Shown in pieces: positions 6,907-14,826 of a stretch of DNA of 44,035 nt. The stretch is taken from positions 1-44,035 of IMG/VR virus record IMGVR_UViG_3300022745_000061; one strand, given 5' to 3'. The notes beneath the pieces were generated by a model. The model made no database searches, was not told the DNA's origin, and saw nothing but the letters and a program-made list of their open reading frames with translations. Within the stretch, counting starts at the first letter, position 1; every line of letters starts with the position of its first letter. The DNA is from a virus. Both the position numbers and the translations under genes were made by a program.

Positions 6907-7445
6907 CCCGACTCACCGACGACCAACTCGACGCACTGCGCCGTACAGTGACGGACGACGACGCCGACGGGCCGCAATGGGTCTACGACCTGCTCGACAC
7001 GGTTGACGCTCTACGCGCCGAACGCGACGCACTGCTGGGGCTCGCGGGCGAGGAACGTTCGATTGCGAACGGCGTGCTCGCGTTGTCCGAGGGATACGCC
7101 GCCGCCGTGGCGCGTGCTGAACAGGCCGAACAGGAACGCGAGTTGTACCGCAGCGTCGCCGAACGCGACGCCCTGAAGAAGTGGAACCATGGGCTTGAGC
7201 GTTGGAAGGTAAGGGCCGACGCGCAGTTGGAGAGCATCGCTGCCGCGGTGGAGCGTGCCGAACGGGCAGAAGCCGAACGCGACGACTTCAAGGCGGCGGT
7301 TCACAACTGCCTGATGGAGTCGGACGGCCTTCGGGCTCGCATCGCCGCCGCTCTTGCACTGTGCGACTCGTTCGACACCGATGGCGAGTTCGGTCAGCGA
7401 TACGCCGCCGACGTCCGCCGCGCTCTGTCTGGGGAGGACCAGTGA
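6903..7445 (+). CDS. Coiled-coil protein, first paralogue of a cluster
   Basis: A 180-aa helical protein with long Ala/Glu/Arg coiled coils (about 36-125) and a C-terminal block, RIAAALAL then VRRALSGE, shared with the next gene. Repeated RAERDA and AAVARAE segments point to internal and tandem duplication. Its last codons contain TCTGGGGAGGA, which also serves as the ribosome-binding site for the next gene. Similar Glu/Arg-rich proteins are common in actinophages; no function is known to me. Confidence 0.75.
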   Translation: MTRLTDDQLDALRRTVTDDDADGPQWVYDLLDTVDALRAERDALLGLAGEERSIANGVLALSEGYAAAVARAEQAEQERELYRSVAERDALKKWNHGLERWKVRADAQLESIAAAVERAERAEAERDDFKAAVHNCLMESDGLRARIAAALALCDSFDTDGEFGQRYAADVRRALSGEDQ

Positions 7446-7861
7446 ACTACGCCGAGATTCTCACCGAGGTCGACGCCGCGCTTGGCCGTGAGGACACGTA
7501 CCCGTTGGAACGTATCCCCGAGTTCGTCCGCGCGCTACGCGCCGAACGCGACGCCGCAAGGGCCGACTACGAGGAGCGACTCGCGAAGCTCGGCGCGGTT
7601 TGGAGCCAGTTGGAAGCCGACTACGACGCCCTGGTGGCGACTTCGGCGGAGCGAGAGCGCACGTTGGCGTTCCACCATCAGGAACGCGTCGCCGCCGTGG
7701 CGCGTGCCGAGGAAGCCGAAGCCCGCATCGCCGCGGCGCTCGCACTGCCGATGATGGACTCCAACAATGCCCCGACGAGCCAGCAGCACCACGAGCGATG
7801 GGGATGGAACGACGCGCTATCCGAGGTCCGCAGCGCTCTGTCTGGGGAGGAAAGCGAATGA
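7442..7861 (+). CDS. Coiled-coil protein, second paralogue
   Basis: A 139-aa protein from a GTG overlapping the previous TGA. It shares with the first paralogue ALRAERDA, the AAVARAE helix, RIAAALAL and the terminal VRSALSGE block, but its N terminus differs. It carries TCTGGGGAGGA at 7841-7851 before the next ATG. It probably arose by tandem duplication. Confidence 0.75.
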   Translation: MNYAEILTEVDAALGREDTYPLERIPEFVRALRAERDAARADYEERLAKLGAVWSQLEADYDALVATSAERERTLAFHHQERVAAVARAEEAEARIAAALALPMMDSNNAPTSQQHHERWGWNDALSEVRSALSGEESE

Positions 7862-8280
7862 GCGAGTTCGTGTGGGACTGGATCGAGGACGAGTCGCTAC
7901 CGCACCGCGGCGAGTACGTCGTGCGTCGCCGCGAAGCCGAGATACTCGCTCATTGTGGCCCGCACAAGCGCGGCTATGACGACGCCGTCCGAATCGCTAC
8001 CGCGCTCAACGCCCGCGTGGAGTCTGGGGAGGAAGGAACCGTGACGGAGTGGCGAATCGTGCGGCTCAAGTACGAGGACACCACGTCATGGGCGGAGGAC
8101 TGCATCGTTGAGGCCCCTCCCGAGGTGGTCCCTGCCGTGTGGTCCCACGACGGGTGCGCGACGTGCGGGGGTAGCGGCATGTGGCAGAACCCGAGCGGCC
8201 TGCCCGTGTGTTCGGAGAACGGCATCCTGGGCTGGGTGGCGTGTCCCGACGGTCATCTAGTCCCGTGGGAGGGCAAGTGA
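7858..8280 (+). CDS. Possible fusion: third paralogue tail plus Cys-containing protein
   Basis: A 140-aa protein in two parts. Residues 1-61 end in RIATALNARVESGEE, like the ends of the two preceding paralogues. Residues 62-140 begin at a GTG (8041) that itself has a good site (TCTGGGGAGGAAGGA) and include CATCGGSG, a zinc-ribbon-like half, with further Cys at about 120 and 132. It looks as if a stop between two genes was lost. The internal GTG could still give an 80-aa product. Confidence 0.65.
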   Translation: MSEFVWDWIEDESLPHRGEYVVRRREAEILAHCGPHKRGYDDAVRIATALNARVESGEEGTVTEWRIVRLKYEDTTSWAEDCIVEAPPEVVPAVWSHDGCATCGGSGMWQNPSGLPVCSENGILGWVACPDGHLVPWEGK

Positions 8281-8426
8281 GACGTATCCGTTTGTGTTCG
8301 TGGTGTGGCTACCACATGGAATATCCCGACGATCACCAGGAGTGCCATGAAGAAGGCGATGATCTGGCCCCACACACACCCACCAGAGTACCGCCCCGCC
8401 GCGCTGGTCAAAGGGTGGTTGATTGA
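8277..8426 (+). CDS. 49-aa zinc-finger-like protein
   Basis: Begins at a GTG overlapping the previous TGA. It has CSWCG near the N terminus and HQECH about 12 residues later, a plausible zinc site, then a disordered basic tail. It overlaps the next gene by 80 bases in another frame, so its 3' end or the next gene's start is open to doubt. Confidence 0.5.
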   Translation: MRRIRLCSWCGYHMEYPDDHQECHEEGDDLAPHTPTRVPPRRAGQRVVD

Positions 8427-8715
8427 CGGCGTGTGGTCTTGTTACAAGGACGAGACCACCAAGCTCCCGTGGGTGCTCGTGCATTCCCCTTCGGGAATGT
8501 GGGTGTGCTTTGCGGAGAAGAAAGAGCACTGCCAGATCCTGGCAGACGAGTTCAACGCTGTAGGCGATTGGTCCGAAGGTGTGCCCGCCACGTTGGCGGA
8601 CACGGTTCATCGCACATACAACCGAGCGAAGGCGAAGTGCGCCTTGCTCGACGCCGAGAAGGCACTTGCACGAGAGGAGAAGAAACGTGAAGAGCACGCA
8701 GAGGCTGGTAGTTGA
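8347..8715 (+). CDS. Protein of unknown function
   Basis: A 122-aa protein with a strand-rich, Trp-containing first half (about 15-55) and a helical charged second half (about 85-120). The ATG follows CAGGAG. It overlaps the upstream zinc-finger-like frame by 80 bases, and its last 29 bases overlap the next gene. No family is recognised. Confidence 0.65.
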   Translation: MKKAMIWPHTHPPEYRPAALVKGWLIDGVWSCYKDETTKLPWVLVHSPSGMWVCFAEKKEHCQILADEFNAVGDWSEGVPATLADTVHRTYNRAKAKCALLDAEKALAREEKKREEHAEAGS

Positions 8716-8965
8716 CCTTGAGACTTGGGAGGGCGAGAGCCAGCGCTTCCCGTTCGACCTCTACGTCGTCCTCGACCTGGACGACGAGGAGCCGATGGAC
8801 AGGAGCGGCTACATCAAGTTCTGGGAGGAGCACACGCCTGGCTGGGTGAAGGACTACTACGACTACGGGGTGAAGCGGATCATCCTGGTGACGACGGTCA
8901 AGGCTGAGCTTGACACGTTCACGACGGTCACGACGACCGTCGAGACGGTCCTGTTCGAGTGGTGA
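8687..8965 (+). CDS. Small acidic protein, unknown function
   Basis: A 92-aa protein starting at a GTG after GAGAGGAGAAGAAAC. Alternating strands (VVDLETWEG, DLYVVLDL, RIILVTTV) and a Thr/Val-rich end suggest a compact beta fold. The TGA overlaps the next GTG. Function unknown. Confidence 0.65.
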   Translation: MKSTQRLVVDLETWEGESQRFPFDLYVVLDLDDEEPMDRSGYIKFWEEHTPGWVKDYYDYGVKRIILVTTVKAELDTFTTVTTTVETVLFEW

Positions 8966-9096
8966 TCGAGCTGAAGTGTCCAAAGTGTGGGGCGACCGTG
9001 AAGGTCGCCTCTGAGAACACAAGGGTCTGGCACAGCGGCTGTCCAAAGCGGACAGTCAGGACACAGGCCCCCGAGTACGAGAGGATTTCTTCGTGA
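8962..9096 (+). CDS. 44-aa zinc-ribbon microprotein
   Basis: Begins in a GTGA overlap. CPKCG near the start and H-x-x-x-C about 20 residues later (WHSGC) form a plausible Cys3His zinc site, followed by a short basic tail. Such microproteins often bind nucleic acid or RNA polymerase, but the sequence gives no specific target. It ends in a GTGA overlap with the next gene. Confidence 0.6.
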   Translation: MIELKCPKCGATVKVASENTRVWHSGCPKRTVRTQAPEYERISS

Positions 9097-9380
9097 CTCG
9101 TGTCACAAACCCTGCTCCAGAGTTGACAGGGCCTTGGTGGACGCAGTTGAATCTCTTCAGCCCTCTCGCGACCGAGCAGCCCCTCAAGGGCTGCGAGGGA
9201 GCTACCAACGATAGTGACGCTCTGCCCCTAAAGGCAGAGCTTGAGAGCACACAAGAGAAACAGTGTGTCCTCACGGTTGAGTCCGTGTGGCCTCACTGCG
9301 CGATGGAGGGCGACGCCGTCTTCGACCGATGGGGCGGCGTCGTCGGTCACGTCGTCCATCGGAGAATGGAGGCTCCGTGA
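9093..9380 (+). CDS. Protein of unknown function
   Basis: A 95-aa protein between the zinc-ribbon gene and the helix-turn-helix gene, overlapping both by 4 bases (GTGA). The first part is low in predicted structure; the C-terminal end (about 65-95) is strand-like with Trp, Gly and His. No family is recognised. Confidence 0.6.
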   Translation: MTRVTNPAPELTGPWWTQLNLFSPLATEQPLKGCEGATNDSDALPLKAELESTQEKQCVLTVESVWPHCAMEGDAVFDRWGGVVGHVVHRRMEAP

Positions 9381-10114
9381 CGCGAATGTACGGGGACCAC
9401 AATCATGGTCCCTACCAACTTGCCGACTACGCCCTCGACATGGACGACGATCTTTCGGATGTCGTCCCGACCGCGAAGTTCTGGCACGACTTCCCTGACG
9501 GGGTCGTGCCGATCAAGCACACGGATCACCTGATCCGTGACTGGCACAACTTCCTCGACCCGTACCAGACGCTTCACGACACGCTCAGCGTCTTCGAGTA
9601 CGAGCTTGAGGAGGAGCGCAGGCCCCTCACGTGGCTTCGCCAGGGGTGGTACCGCTGCCGCACAGCGTGTGGCAACGGCGAGGGCTACGACGCCCGAGGT
9701 ATGGTCCGTCAGGTGATGTTCGACCACCTTCGGCTGTACTCCCTGCGTGATCTGGCGCGAGCTATGGACATGAGTTTGATGTCGCTTGTCTACGAGTTCT
9801 TCGGGTCGCGTGAAGCGGTGAAGAGGGTGGACTGGCGTCAGGTCTCCGACCTGGTTGAGCAAGGGGTCAGCGAGAAGGTGATCCGTGATGTGACAGGGAT
9901 CGCCTACCAAACGCTAAACTCGTACAAGAAGCTCAGGGGCATGAGAACGGCGTCCGACGCTCTCACCGCTGGGATTCGTGAGTGCATCAACAAGGGCTAC
10001 AACAACAAGGAAACGATGTTGGCGTGCGATCAGCTCGCCATCGAAGCTGGGCTCATGCCCACTTCGATCAGGTCCCGTAGACAAAGGATGATGGATGCCC
10101 CCAGACGTAAATGA
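9377..10114 (+). CDS. DNA-binding protein with helix-turn-helix segments
   Basis: A 245-aa protein. Residues about 1-90 are acidic and aromatic. Residues about 125-150 (LYSLRDLARAMDMSLMSLVYEF) and about 155-190 (VSDLVEQGVSEKVIRDVTGIAYQTLNSYKK) each look like a helix-turn-helix, the second like a Hin/resolvase-type or sigma-4-like unit. The basic C terminus (SRRQRM) fits DNA binding. It is the best candidate for a transcription regulator in the left arm, possibly acting on the CTTGACAGTC sites, though no link is shown. The start is a GTGA overlap. Confidence 0.65.
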   Translation: MTRMYGDHNHGPYQLADYALDMDDDLSDVVPTAKFWHDFPDGVVPIKHTDHLIRDWHNFLDPYQTLHDTLSVFEYELEEERRPLTWLRQGWYRCRTACGNGEGYDARGMVRQVMFDHLRLYSLRDLARAMDMSLMSLVYEFFGSREAVKRVDWRQVSDLVEQGVSEKVIRDVTGIAYQTLNSYKKLRGMRTASDALTAGIRECINKGYNNKETMLACDQLAIEAGLMPTSIRSRRQRMMDAPRRK

Positions 10115-10307
10115 ACTGCTACTCGACCTGGTGACGATGGTGTACTTCCTTCTCTCCGAGAACGGTTACTGCACACGAGCCGAAGCGCTGGAGGCGATTC
10201 AGGGCTACAACGACGAGTTCGGGCTGTGCCCCGACATCGACGTGATCGACTTGGGTGCGATCGAGACCGCTACGGTGGAGGACTTCATGGACGGGAGCAA
10301 GGATTGA
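10095..10307 (+). CDS. Small acidic protein
   Basis: A 70-aa acidic protein starting inside the last 20 bases of the regulator gene. It is helical at first (about 5-20), then acidic and hydrophobic. It is coupled to the next gene by a TTGA overlap. No family is recognised. Confidence 0.65.
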   Translation: MPPDVNELLLDLVTMVYFLLSENGYCTRAEALEAIQGYNDEFGLCPDIDVIDLGAIETATVEDFMDGSKD

Positions 10308-10468
10308 ACGTCAACATGTGGCGCAAGGCAATCACCCACACCAACGATGTGGTGGTTGCGTTCTGGAAGGGTGACGCCCACCAAGCCGACGTGGACGCTG
10401 CGTTCGAGGAAGAGCGCCGCGTGTTCGCTCAGTGGGGTGGCCCGCCCGAAGACGGAAAGGCTGGGTAG
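10304..10468 (+). CDS. Small protein, unknown function
   Basis: A 54-aa protein. A TTG start is chosen because it makes the usual 4-base overlap and has GGGAG 7 bases upstream; the ATG at 10316 would remove four residues. The sequence is helical with charged ends and precedes the nuclease gene, whose GTG overlaps its TAG stop. Confidence 0.55.
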   Translation: MNVNMWRKAITHTNDVVVAFWKGDAHQADVDAAFEEERRVFAQWGGPPEDGKAG

Positions 10469-11289
10469 TGACCTACATCAACCGTGTGGGCTCCGTGCAA
10501 GACGAGGATGGGCGGTGGCATCACCGCTTCAGTCAGTCGTTCATCGGGACAGCAACCGACTGTCCCGAGCAGGCACGGCGCTATCACGCCAAGCTGCTGC
10601 CGCCCGACAACACGGACGCTGCTGCCGTGGGCACGGCCGTACACGCAGGTATCGAGCTGGCTTTGACGGAGGGCCAGACCTTCGACGCCTGCATGGAAGC
10701 GATCGAGGACGCGTGGTACGAGGAACAGCGGGAGCCCGACTTCCGCTGGACGAAGTACTCGGGCAACACCGCGTGGAAGTTGATCGAAGCCTGTTGGGCT
10801 TCGTGGTGGAACGGCTTCCAGCCTCGGACCCGAGAGCAGCAGGGATGGGAGTGCGAACAGAAGTTCGCTGTCCCGTTGGTCGATGAGCCTGACCGCATCA
10901 TCGAACTGACGGGAACCATCGACGCGTTCGACGGTTTCAACGTGTACGATTGGAAGACGACGGGCGACGAGGACAAGTGGGACGACAGCAAGCAGCGTGA
11001 GATGCGCCGCTGGGCGATCCAACCCACAGCGTACACGTACGCTCACAACTACCTGTTCCAAACCAATCCTGTGTTCACGTGGGTTGTGCTGACGCCTGGC
11101 GGCTGCAAGCAGATCCCGACGACACGCTCCGAGCAGGATTGGGAATGGCTCAAGGAGCAAGCAACGGCGCTGGCGGTTCTCATCGAGGCCGACCTGCCCG
11201 TGTGGCCCAAGAATGACCAGCACTGGCTGTGCTCCGCTAAGTGGTGCGTAGCCTGGGACGACTGCAAAGGAAAGCACATCAATGACTGA
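10468..11289 (+). CDS. Cas4/RecB-like PD-(D/E)XK exonuclease with Fe-S cysteines
   Basis: A 273-aa nuclease-like protein. GTAVHAGIEL (about 54-63) supplies the conserved His, D152 and D161-x-K163 (DWKTTG) the metal-binding core, and Q185 of QPTAYTYA the QhxxY motif. C32 plus C255, C260 and C266 form the four-cysteine pattern that binds an iron-sulfur cluster in Cas4 and AddB nucleases. Such phage enzymes resect DNA ends for recombination or replication. It starts a DNA-metabolism block, and no CRISPR array is present, so a recombination role is more likely than spacer acquisition. Confidence 0.85.
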   Translation: MTYINRVGSVQDEDGRWHHRFSQSFIGTATDCPEQARRYHAKLLPPDNTDAAAVGTAVHAGIELALTEGQTFDACMEAIEDAWYEEQREPDFRWTKYSGNTAWKLIEACWASWWNGFQPRTREQQGWECEQKFAVPLVDEPDRIIELTGTIDAFDGFNVYDWKTTGDEDKWDDSKQREMRRWAIQPTAYTYAHNYLFQTNPVFTWVVLTPGGCKQIPTTRSEQDWEWLKEQATALAVLIEADLPVWPKNDQHWLCSAKWCVAWDDCKGKHIND

Positions 11290-11764
11290 TACTGCCGAGA
11301 AGATCCTCCAGAACTCGATCGGTGTGATCGATCGGTTCGGGTGGTACTGCGGCTCTGGTTCCGACACGCTTGGCGGCGTCGAGGTGCACGGCGGCTGCAT
11401 GATGGAGTGCCTTGCTATGGGCGCTGGACACCACGCTGGGTACTGGGGTGCGATCATCGACGCCGCTGAGGGCAAGACGCTGGACAACTTCGACCCGCAG
11501 CCCGAGCTGCTCGTAGCGTTCGACGCTCTGCGTCGGGCGGTCAAGGACACCGAGTGGTACGCCAAGCGCCTGGAGAACATCCGCCAGGACATGGATAACA
11601 ACCCCGACTTCCACGACGAGGGCGACACCGCCGAGGGCATCGCTGACTCTGGCGAGATCGTCTACGAGTGGAACGACTCGCCCAGCACTGGCGGTTGCAC
11701 TGGTCCCGATGAGGCTCGTGCGATGTTCCAGAAGGCCATCAAGCTGCTGCCCGCAGCGGTCTGA
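11282..11764 (+). CDS. DUF6197-like protein
   Basis: A 160-aa acidic protein whose layout fits DUF6197 proteins of actinobacteria and their phages: an N-terminal helix ending in GW, a central Cys/Gly-rich GAIIDAAEG-type helix (about 58-66) and a C-terminal YEWNDSPS...EARAMFQKAI block (about 125-155). The molecular role is unknown. It overlaps the nuclease gene by 8 bases and is followed by a terminator-like hairpin. Confidence 0.65.
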   Translation: MTDTAEKILQNSIGVIDRFGWYCGSGSDTLGGVEVHGGCMMECLAMGAGHHAGYWGAIIDAAEGKTLDNFDPQPELLVAFDALRRAVKDTEWYAKRLENIRQDMDNNPDFHDEGDTAEGIADSGEIVYEWNDSPSTGGCTGPDEARAMFQKAIKLLPAAV

Positions 11765-11770
11765 GAGTTG

Positions 11771-11797
11771 GCGGGGGCGCACAGCCCCCGCTACTCT
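11771..11797 (+). terminator. Hairpin terminator
   Basis: A perfect 8-bp stem GCGGGGGC/GCCCCCGC (11771-11778 with 11784-11791) with a 5-base loop, followed by TACTCTT. It lies 7 bases after the DUF6197-like gene and ends a transcription unit, or allows partial read-through to the next gene. Confidence 0.65.
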
Positions 11798-11826
11798 TGT
11801 CACACCACACACACGAAAGAGGAAAC

Positions 11827-12402
11827 ATGGCAGAGATTGCTCAGGTTGTCGACCCCGAGGGCGGCATCGTCAACGCGACGTACTCGGCCCCCCGAGTCAT
11901 CGTCAGTTACTCCCGCAAGATCAGCGAGGGTCTTCCGCAGTACGAGTCCGCTGAGGCGTTCTGCTCCGTGCAGGCCGATGTGGCGCTCGACGGCAGCGAC
12001 ACCACCGAGGCGATCACCGAGGCGTTCGCTACGGCCAAGGGCGCTGTGCTGAAGCAGCTCAACCTGAAGTCGGAGCTGACCGACGACGGCATCGTCAACG
12101 AGATCGTGACCGCGTTCAACGGCACGGTGCAGTCGAGCAAGCCCGCTCAGCGCAAGGCGTCCACGCCTCCCCGCTCGACGGGTAGCACGGGTGCCAAGAA
12201 GACGGCTGAGTCGCTGTGGCAGGAGCTTGAGTCGGACCCCGCCAAGTGGTTCGACAACCGTAACGACAAGCGTAACTCGGCTGCGCCTGACTTCAAGCGG
12301 GCGGGCACGGGCGAGGGCCTGTGGCTGACCGACAAGGACGGCACGGACAACGCCGAGAAGTACGGGGTCTCGATCCCGAACGGCGGGTTCAAGAACAGCT
12401 AG
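11827..12402 (+). CDS. Candidate single-stranded DNA-binding or recombination partner
   Basis: A 191-aa protein. The N-terminal half is strand-rich (about 10-60) with helices to about 100. A basic Ser/Thr/Pro linker (about 107-128) leads to a C-terminal domain with LWQELESDPAKWFDNR and PDFKRAGTGEGLWL. The PDFK...LWL pattern recurs in phage proteins encoded near Cas4-like nucleases and replication genes. Position between the nuclease and the helicase suggests ssDNA binding, but this is inference from context. The ATG follows AAAGAGGAAAC. Confidence 0.6.
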   Translation: MAEIAQVVDPEGGIVNATYSAPRVIVSYSRKISEGLPQYESAEAFCSVQADVALDGSDTTEAITEAFATAKGAVLKQLNLKSELTDDGIVNEIVTAFNGTVQSSKPAQRKASTPPRSTGSTGAKKTAESLWQELESDPAKWFDNRNDKRNSAAPDFKRAGTGEGLWLTDKDGTDNAEKYGVSIPNGGFKNS

Positions 12403-12679
12403 ATCCCACCCGAACGGTCCTGCGGGTCGCCTAGTAGGGTGAAAGGGGACGCACACGTAGAGTGCGTCTGTCAGGGTGCGTAGGAGGGGCTGCCCTGCCA
12501 TTCTTGGGACTTGACTGCTGGCGGGCAAGCCAGCCACATACCTGCGGCATCCGTGTAGCGGCGCTCCCCCTGGGGAGCGGGTACCCCGCTAGATTGGCCG
12601 TACCCCTGTAGGGACAGGCAGTGCTACCCATACTAGGACGGGTAAGCGGTTCGACTCCGCCACAGTCCCCACCTATCGC
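12403..12679 (+). other. Structured non-coding gap before the helicase gene
   Basis: 277 bases with no convincing gene. It holds several perfect hairpins: 12448-12454 with 12462-12468; 12517-12522 with 12529-12534; 12562-12569 with 12572-12579; 12605-12609 with 12614-12618. Near the end, GCGGTTCGACTCCGC (12646-12660) looks exactly like a tRNA T-arm, followed by AGTCCCCACC. GGGGAC at 12445 could pair with GTCCCC at 12665. This may be a small structured RNA, a replication origin or both. I cannot fold it into a canonical tRNA or tmRNA. Confidence 0.4.
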
Positions 12680-13741
12680 ATGAGGAGGAACGTGGGATCA
12701 CTGTTGCCCGAAGACGAGATCAAGGAGCGCTTCGCAGCGCTCCGACGGACGAAGGAGATTGACGAGCCAGAGTACAAGTACGTCCGCCCATTCAGCACCA
12801 CGTACAGCGAAGTCCTCGACGGACTGCAGTCCACCGACCACAGGTTCCGTCTCGGCATTGGCCCGATCGACATGCTGACACGCGGCTTCGGACCGAAGGA
12901 GCTGGTGTACTTCACGGGGTTCTCGCACTCAGGTAAGACGCAGCTCGTGAATACGGCGATCCTCAACAACATCGACAAGCGCATCCTGTTCTTCTCGATG
13001 GACGACCCCGCCGAGATGATCCTGCTCAAGCTGACCTGCATGTACGCAGGTCTCCCAGCCGACGAGTTGGAGCGCCTCATCCACTCGGGCGATGAGGCCG
13101 CAACCGCGACGTTGAAGCGAGCGGCTTGCGAAATCTTCAAGAACCTGATCGTCGTAGACGACTCCCTCGGGATTTCTGCTATGGATCAGGCCATTGAGGA
13201 GGCCACACGCCTGTGGGGCGCAGCGCCCGAGCTGGTGATTCTCGACTACCTGGAGCTTATGCAGGGCGACAGCGTGAGCGATGACGCGAACGCTAACGTC
13301 AAGCGCAAGAGCCAGTCGCTGAAGAAGTGGGTCAAGGACAAGCTGTGGCCGACCATCGTCGTCCACCAGGCCACACGGTCGGGTGGTGCACCTGGTCAGC
13401 CGATCAGCATGACCAGCATGGCGTACGGTGGCGAAGCCGAAGGCACCATCGTAATCGGTGTCCGTCGCAAGCGTGACAACAAGGATCTGGATGCGTGGGA
13501 GCGCCAGCAGCACAAGGACACCGTGACCATTCATGTGGTCAAGAACAAGCGCCCGCCCGCCAAGGTCACGAAGCCTGACGGCATCGACCTGTACCTTGAC
13601 CCCGAGACGGGCCTGATCCGTGCGGCACGTCCTGGTGATAGCGTGGCTCCTACCGTCGAGAAGGCAAAGCCGACGACCACGTTGGCGCAGCTTGAGCGTA
13701 CGGTCGAGGAGGCAGAGCAGCGTGTCCAAGACTTTGTTTGA
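12680..13741 (+). CDS. DnaB-like replicative helicase (RecA-fold ATPase)
   Basis: A 353-aa ATPase. GFSHSGKT (80-87) is the Walker A motif, LVILDYLELM (about 184-193) the Walker B, and VVHQATR (about 227-233) the conserved sensor region of DnaB-type helicases. It has only a short N-terminal extension, so it lacks the usual DnaB N-terminal domain, as in some phage helicases that work with a separate primase. The C terminus is a coiled coil (about 325-353). The start is uncertain: the ATG at 12680 has no site before it, while a GTG at 12692 follows AGGAGG at very short spacing. It overlaps the primase gene. Confidence 0.85.
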   Translation: MRRNVGSLLPEDEIKERFAALRRTKEIDEPEYKYVRPFSTTYSEVLDGLQSTDHRFRLGIGPIDMLTRGFGPKELVYFTGFSHSGKTQLVNTAILNNIDKRILFFSMDDPAEMILLKLTCMYAGLPADELERLIHSGDEAATATLKRAACEIFKNLIVVDDSLGISAMDQAIEEATRLWGAAPELVILDYLELMQGDSVSDDANANVKRKSQSLKKWVKDKLWPTIVVHQATRSGGAPGQPISMTSMAYGGEAEGTIVIGVRRKRDNKDLDAWERQQHKDTVTIHVVKNKRPPAKVTKPDGIDLYLDPETGLIRAARPGDSVAPTVEKAKPTTTLAQLERTVEEAEQRVQDFV

Positions 13742-14663
13742 GCAGTTCCACGCCCTCTTCGAGGGGCGCGTCGATGTCTGCGGCACCGAAGAGGGTGGAT
13801 GCGATCGCAGCATGGCGATCGACCATTGGGGTGGCCACTTCTTGGGCGGCACGCCGATGGGCGTGTACCCGATGGTTCCGTTGCAGCATCCCGATGAGCC
13901 GACGGAGTGGTTGGTCAAGTGGGGTTGTGTCGACCTTGACGTGAAGCGTGAAGGCAAGCGTCGGTACGACTACGACACCGAAGACGAGGCGCACCTAGCG
14001 GCTCGCAATCTGCACAGCGTCCTGCAGCACGCAGGAGTGACCTCTTGGACTGAGGTCACACGATCCCACGGTCGGCATGTGTGGGTATTCATGGACGATT
14101 GGGTGCCCGCCGCGACCATGCGGCGGGCACTGCTCGTCGCTTGTGACGTAGCGGACGTACCGCCCACCGAGGTCAACCCGAAGTCCGAAGGCTTCGATGA
14201 CCCCGAGACGCTGGGCAACTATGTGCGCTTGCCGTACCCATATGGAATCGATGACAACCGTTACATGTTGACGGTCAAGTCGGAAGTGAGGATCGCTCGT
14301 GATGCCTTCATTATCCGAGCCTACGAAACCCGCAACTCTGCAGGCGAGCTGGAAGCTCTTGCCGAGCTGTGGACTCCTCCCCCGACTCGTGTGCATGTGG
14401 CGGAGTACGGACAGTACGACGGCAAGCTGAACGACGAGATCACGCCCTACATCAGGGCCGTGCTCAAGCAAGGTCCGATCAACGGGGAGGACCGCAGCGG
14501 ATGGCTGTATTGGCTAGCGGGCAAGTGTCGTGAGGAGAACCTTACGCCAGAGCTGGCCTACGCCGTGGTGCACGAAGCGGACACGGTGTACACTCACAAG
14601 TACGTCATCCGCAAAGATGGCGATCGTCGCATTATGGAGCTGATCGAGAAGCAGTATGCCTGA
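13722..14663 (+). CDS. Archaeo-eukaryotic-type primase (Prim-Pol)
   Basis: A 313-aa protein with the signature of AEP primases: the hDhD metal site VDLD (D71, D73), the SHGRH nucleotide-binding motif (about 114-118, sxH type) and LGNYVRLP (about 164-171) of phage prim-pol proteins. The C-terminal part (about 245-313) is helical, like a PriCT-type domain. It would make primers and may extend DNA, which matters because no DNA polymerase is visible. The GTG start is chosen from GAGGAGG 9 bases upstream. It overlaps the helicase gene by 20 bases, so the two probably act as one replisome unit. Confidence 0.8.
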   Translation: MSKTLFEQFHALFEGRVDVCGTEEGGCDRSMAIDHWGGHFLGGTPMGVYPMVPLQHPDEPTEWLVKWGCVDLDVKREGKRRYDYDTEDEAHLAARNLHSVLQHAGVTSWTEVTRSHGRHVWVFMDDWVPAATMRRALLVACDVADVPPTEVNPKSEGFDDPETLGNYVRLPYPYGIDDNRYMLTVKSEVRIARDAFIIRAYETRNSAGELEALAELWTPPPTRVHVAEYGQYDGKLNDEITPYIRAVLKQGPINGEDRSGWLYWLAGKCREENLTPELAYAVVHEADTVYTHKYVIRKDGDRRIMELIEKQYA

Positions 14664-14826
14664 ATACAGAGTGAAAGGCGAAGTACATCATGAGTTTGAC
14701 ATCACGGTTGTCGCTACGGACACAATCACTGCTCGCATCGAGGCCGCTCGTAGTGTCGCGGCGTCAGCTTGCACGACAGGCCCATATTCGGGCCATCACA
14801 TCGCGTCTACGAAGGAAGTGAAGTGA
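14656..14826 (+). CDS. Small phage protein (MPEYRVKG type)
   Basis: A 56-aa protein with an N-terminal strand (PEYRVKGEVHHEFDITVVA) and a following helix, a pattern seen in many small phage proteins. It overlaps the primase gene by 8 bases and the next gene by 4 (GTGA), so both ends are well placed. Function unknown. Confidence 0.6.
   Translation: MPEYRVKGEVHHEFDITVVATDTITARIEAARSVAASACTTGPYSGHHIASTKEVK

Noticed and set aside
12445-12673. tmRNA or tRNA gene
   Set aside because: The T-arm-like motif and GGGGAC/GTCCCC are suggestive, but there is no matching D-loop motif, no 7-bp acceptor directly joined to the T stem, no anticodon arm and the length is short for tmRNA. Kept only as a structured region.
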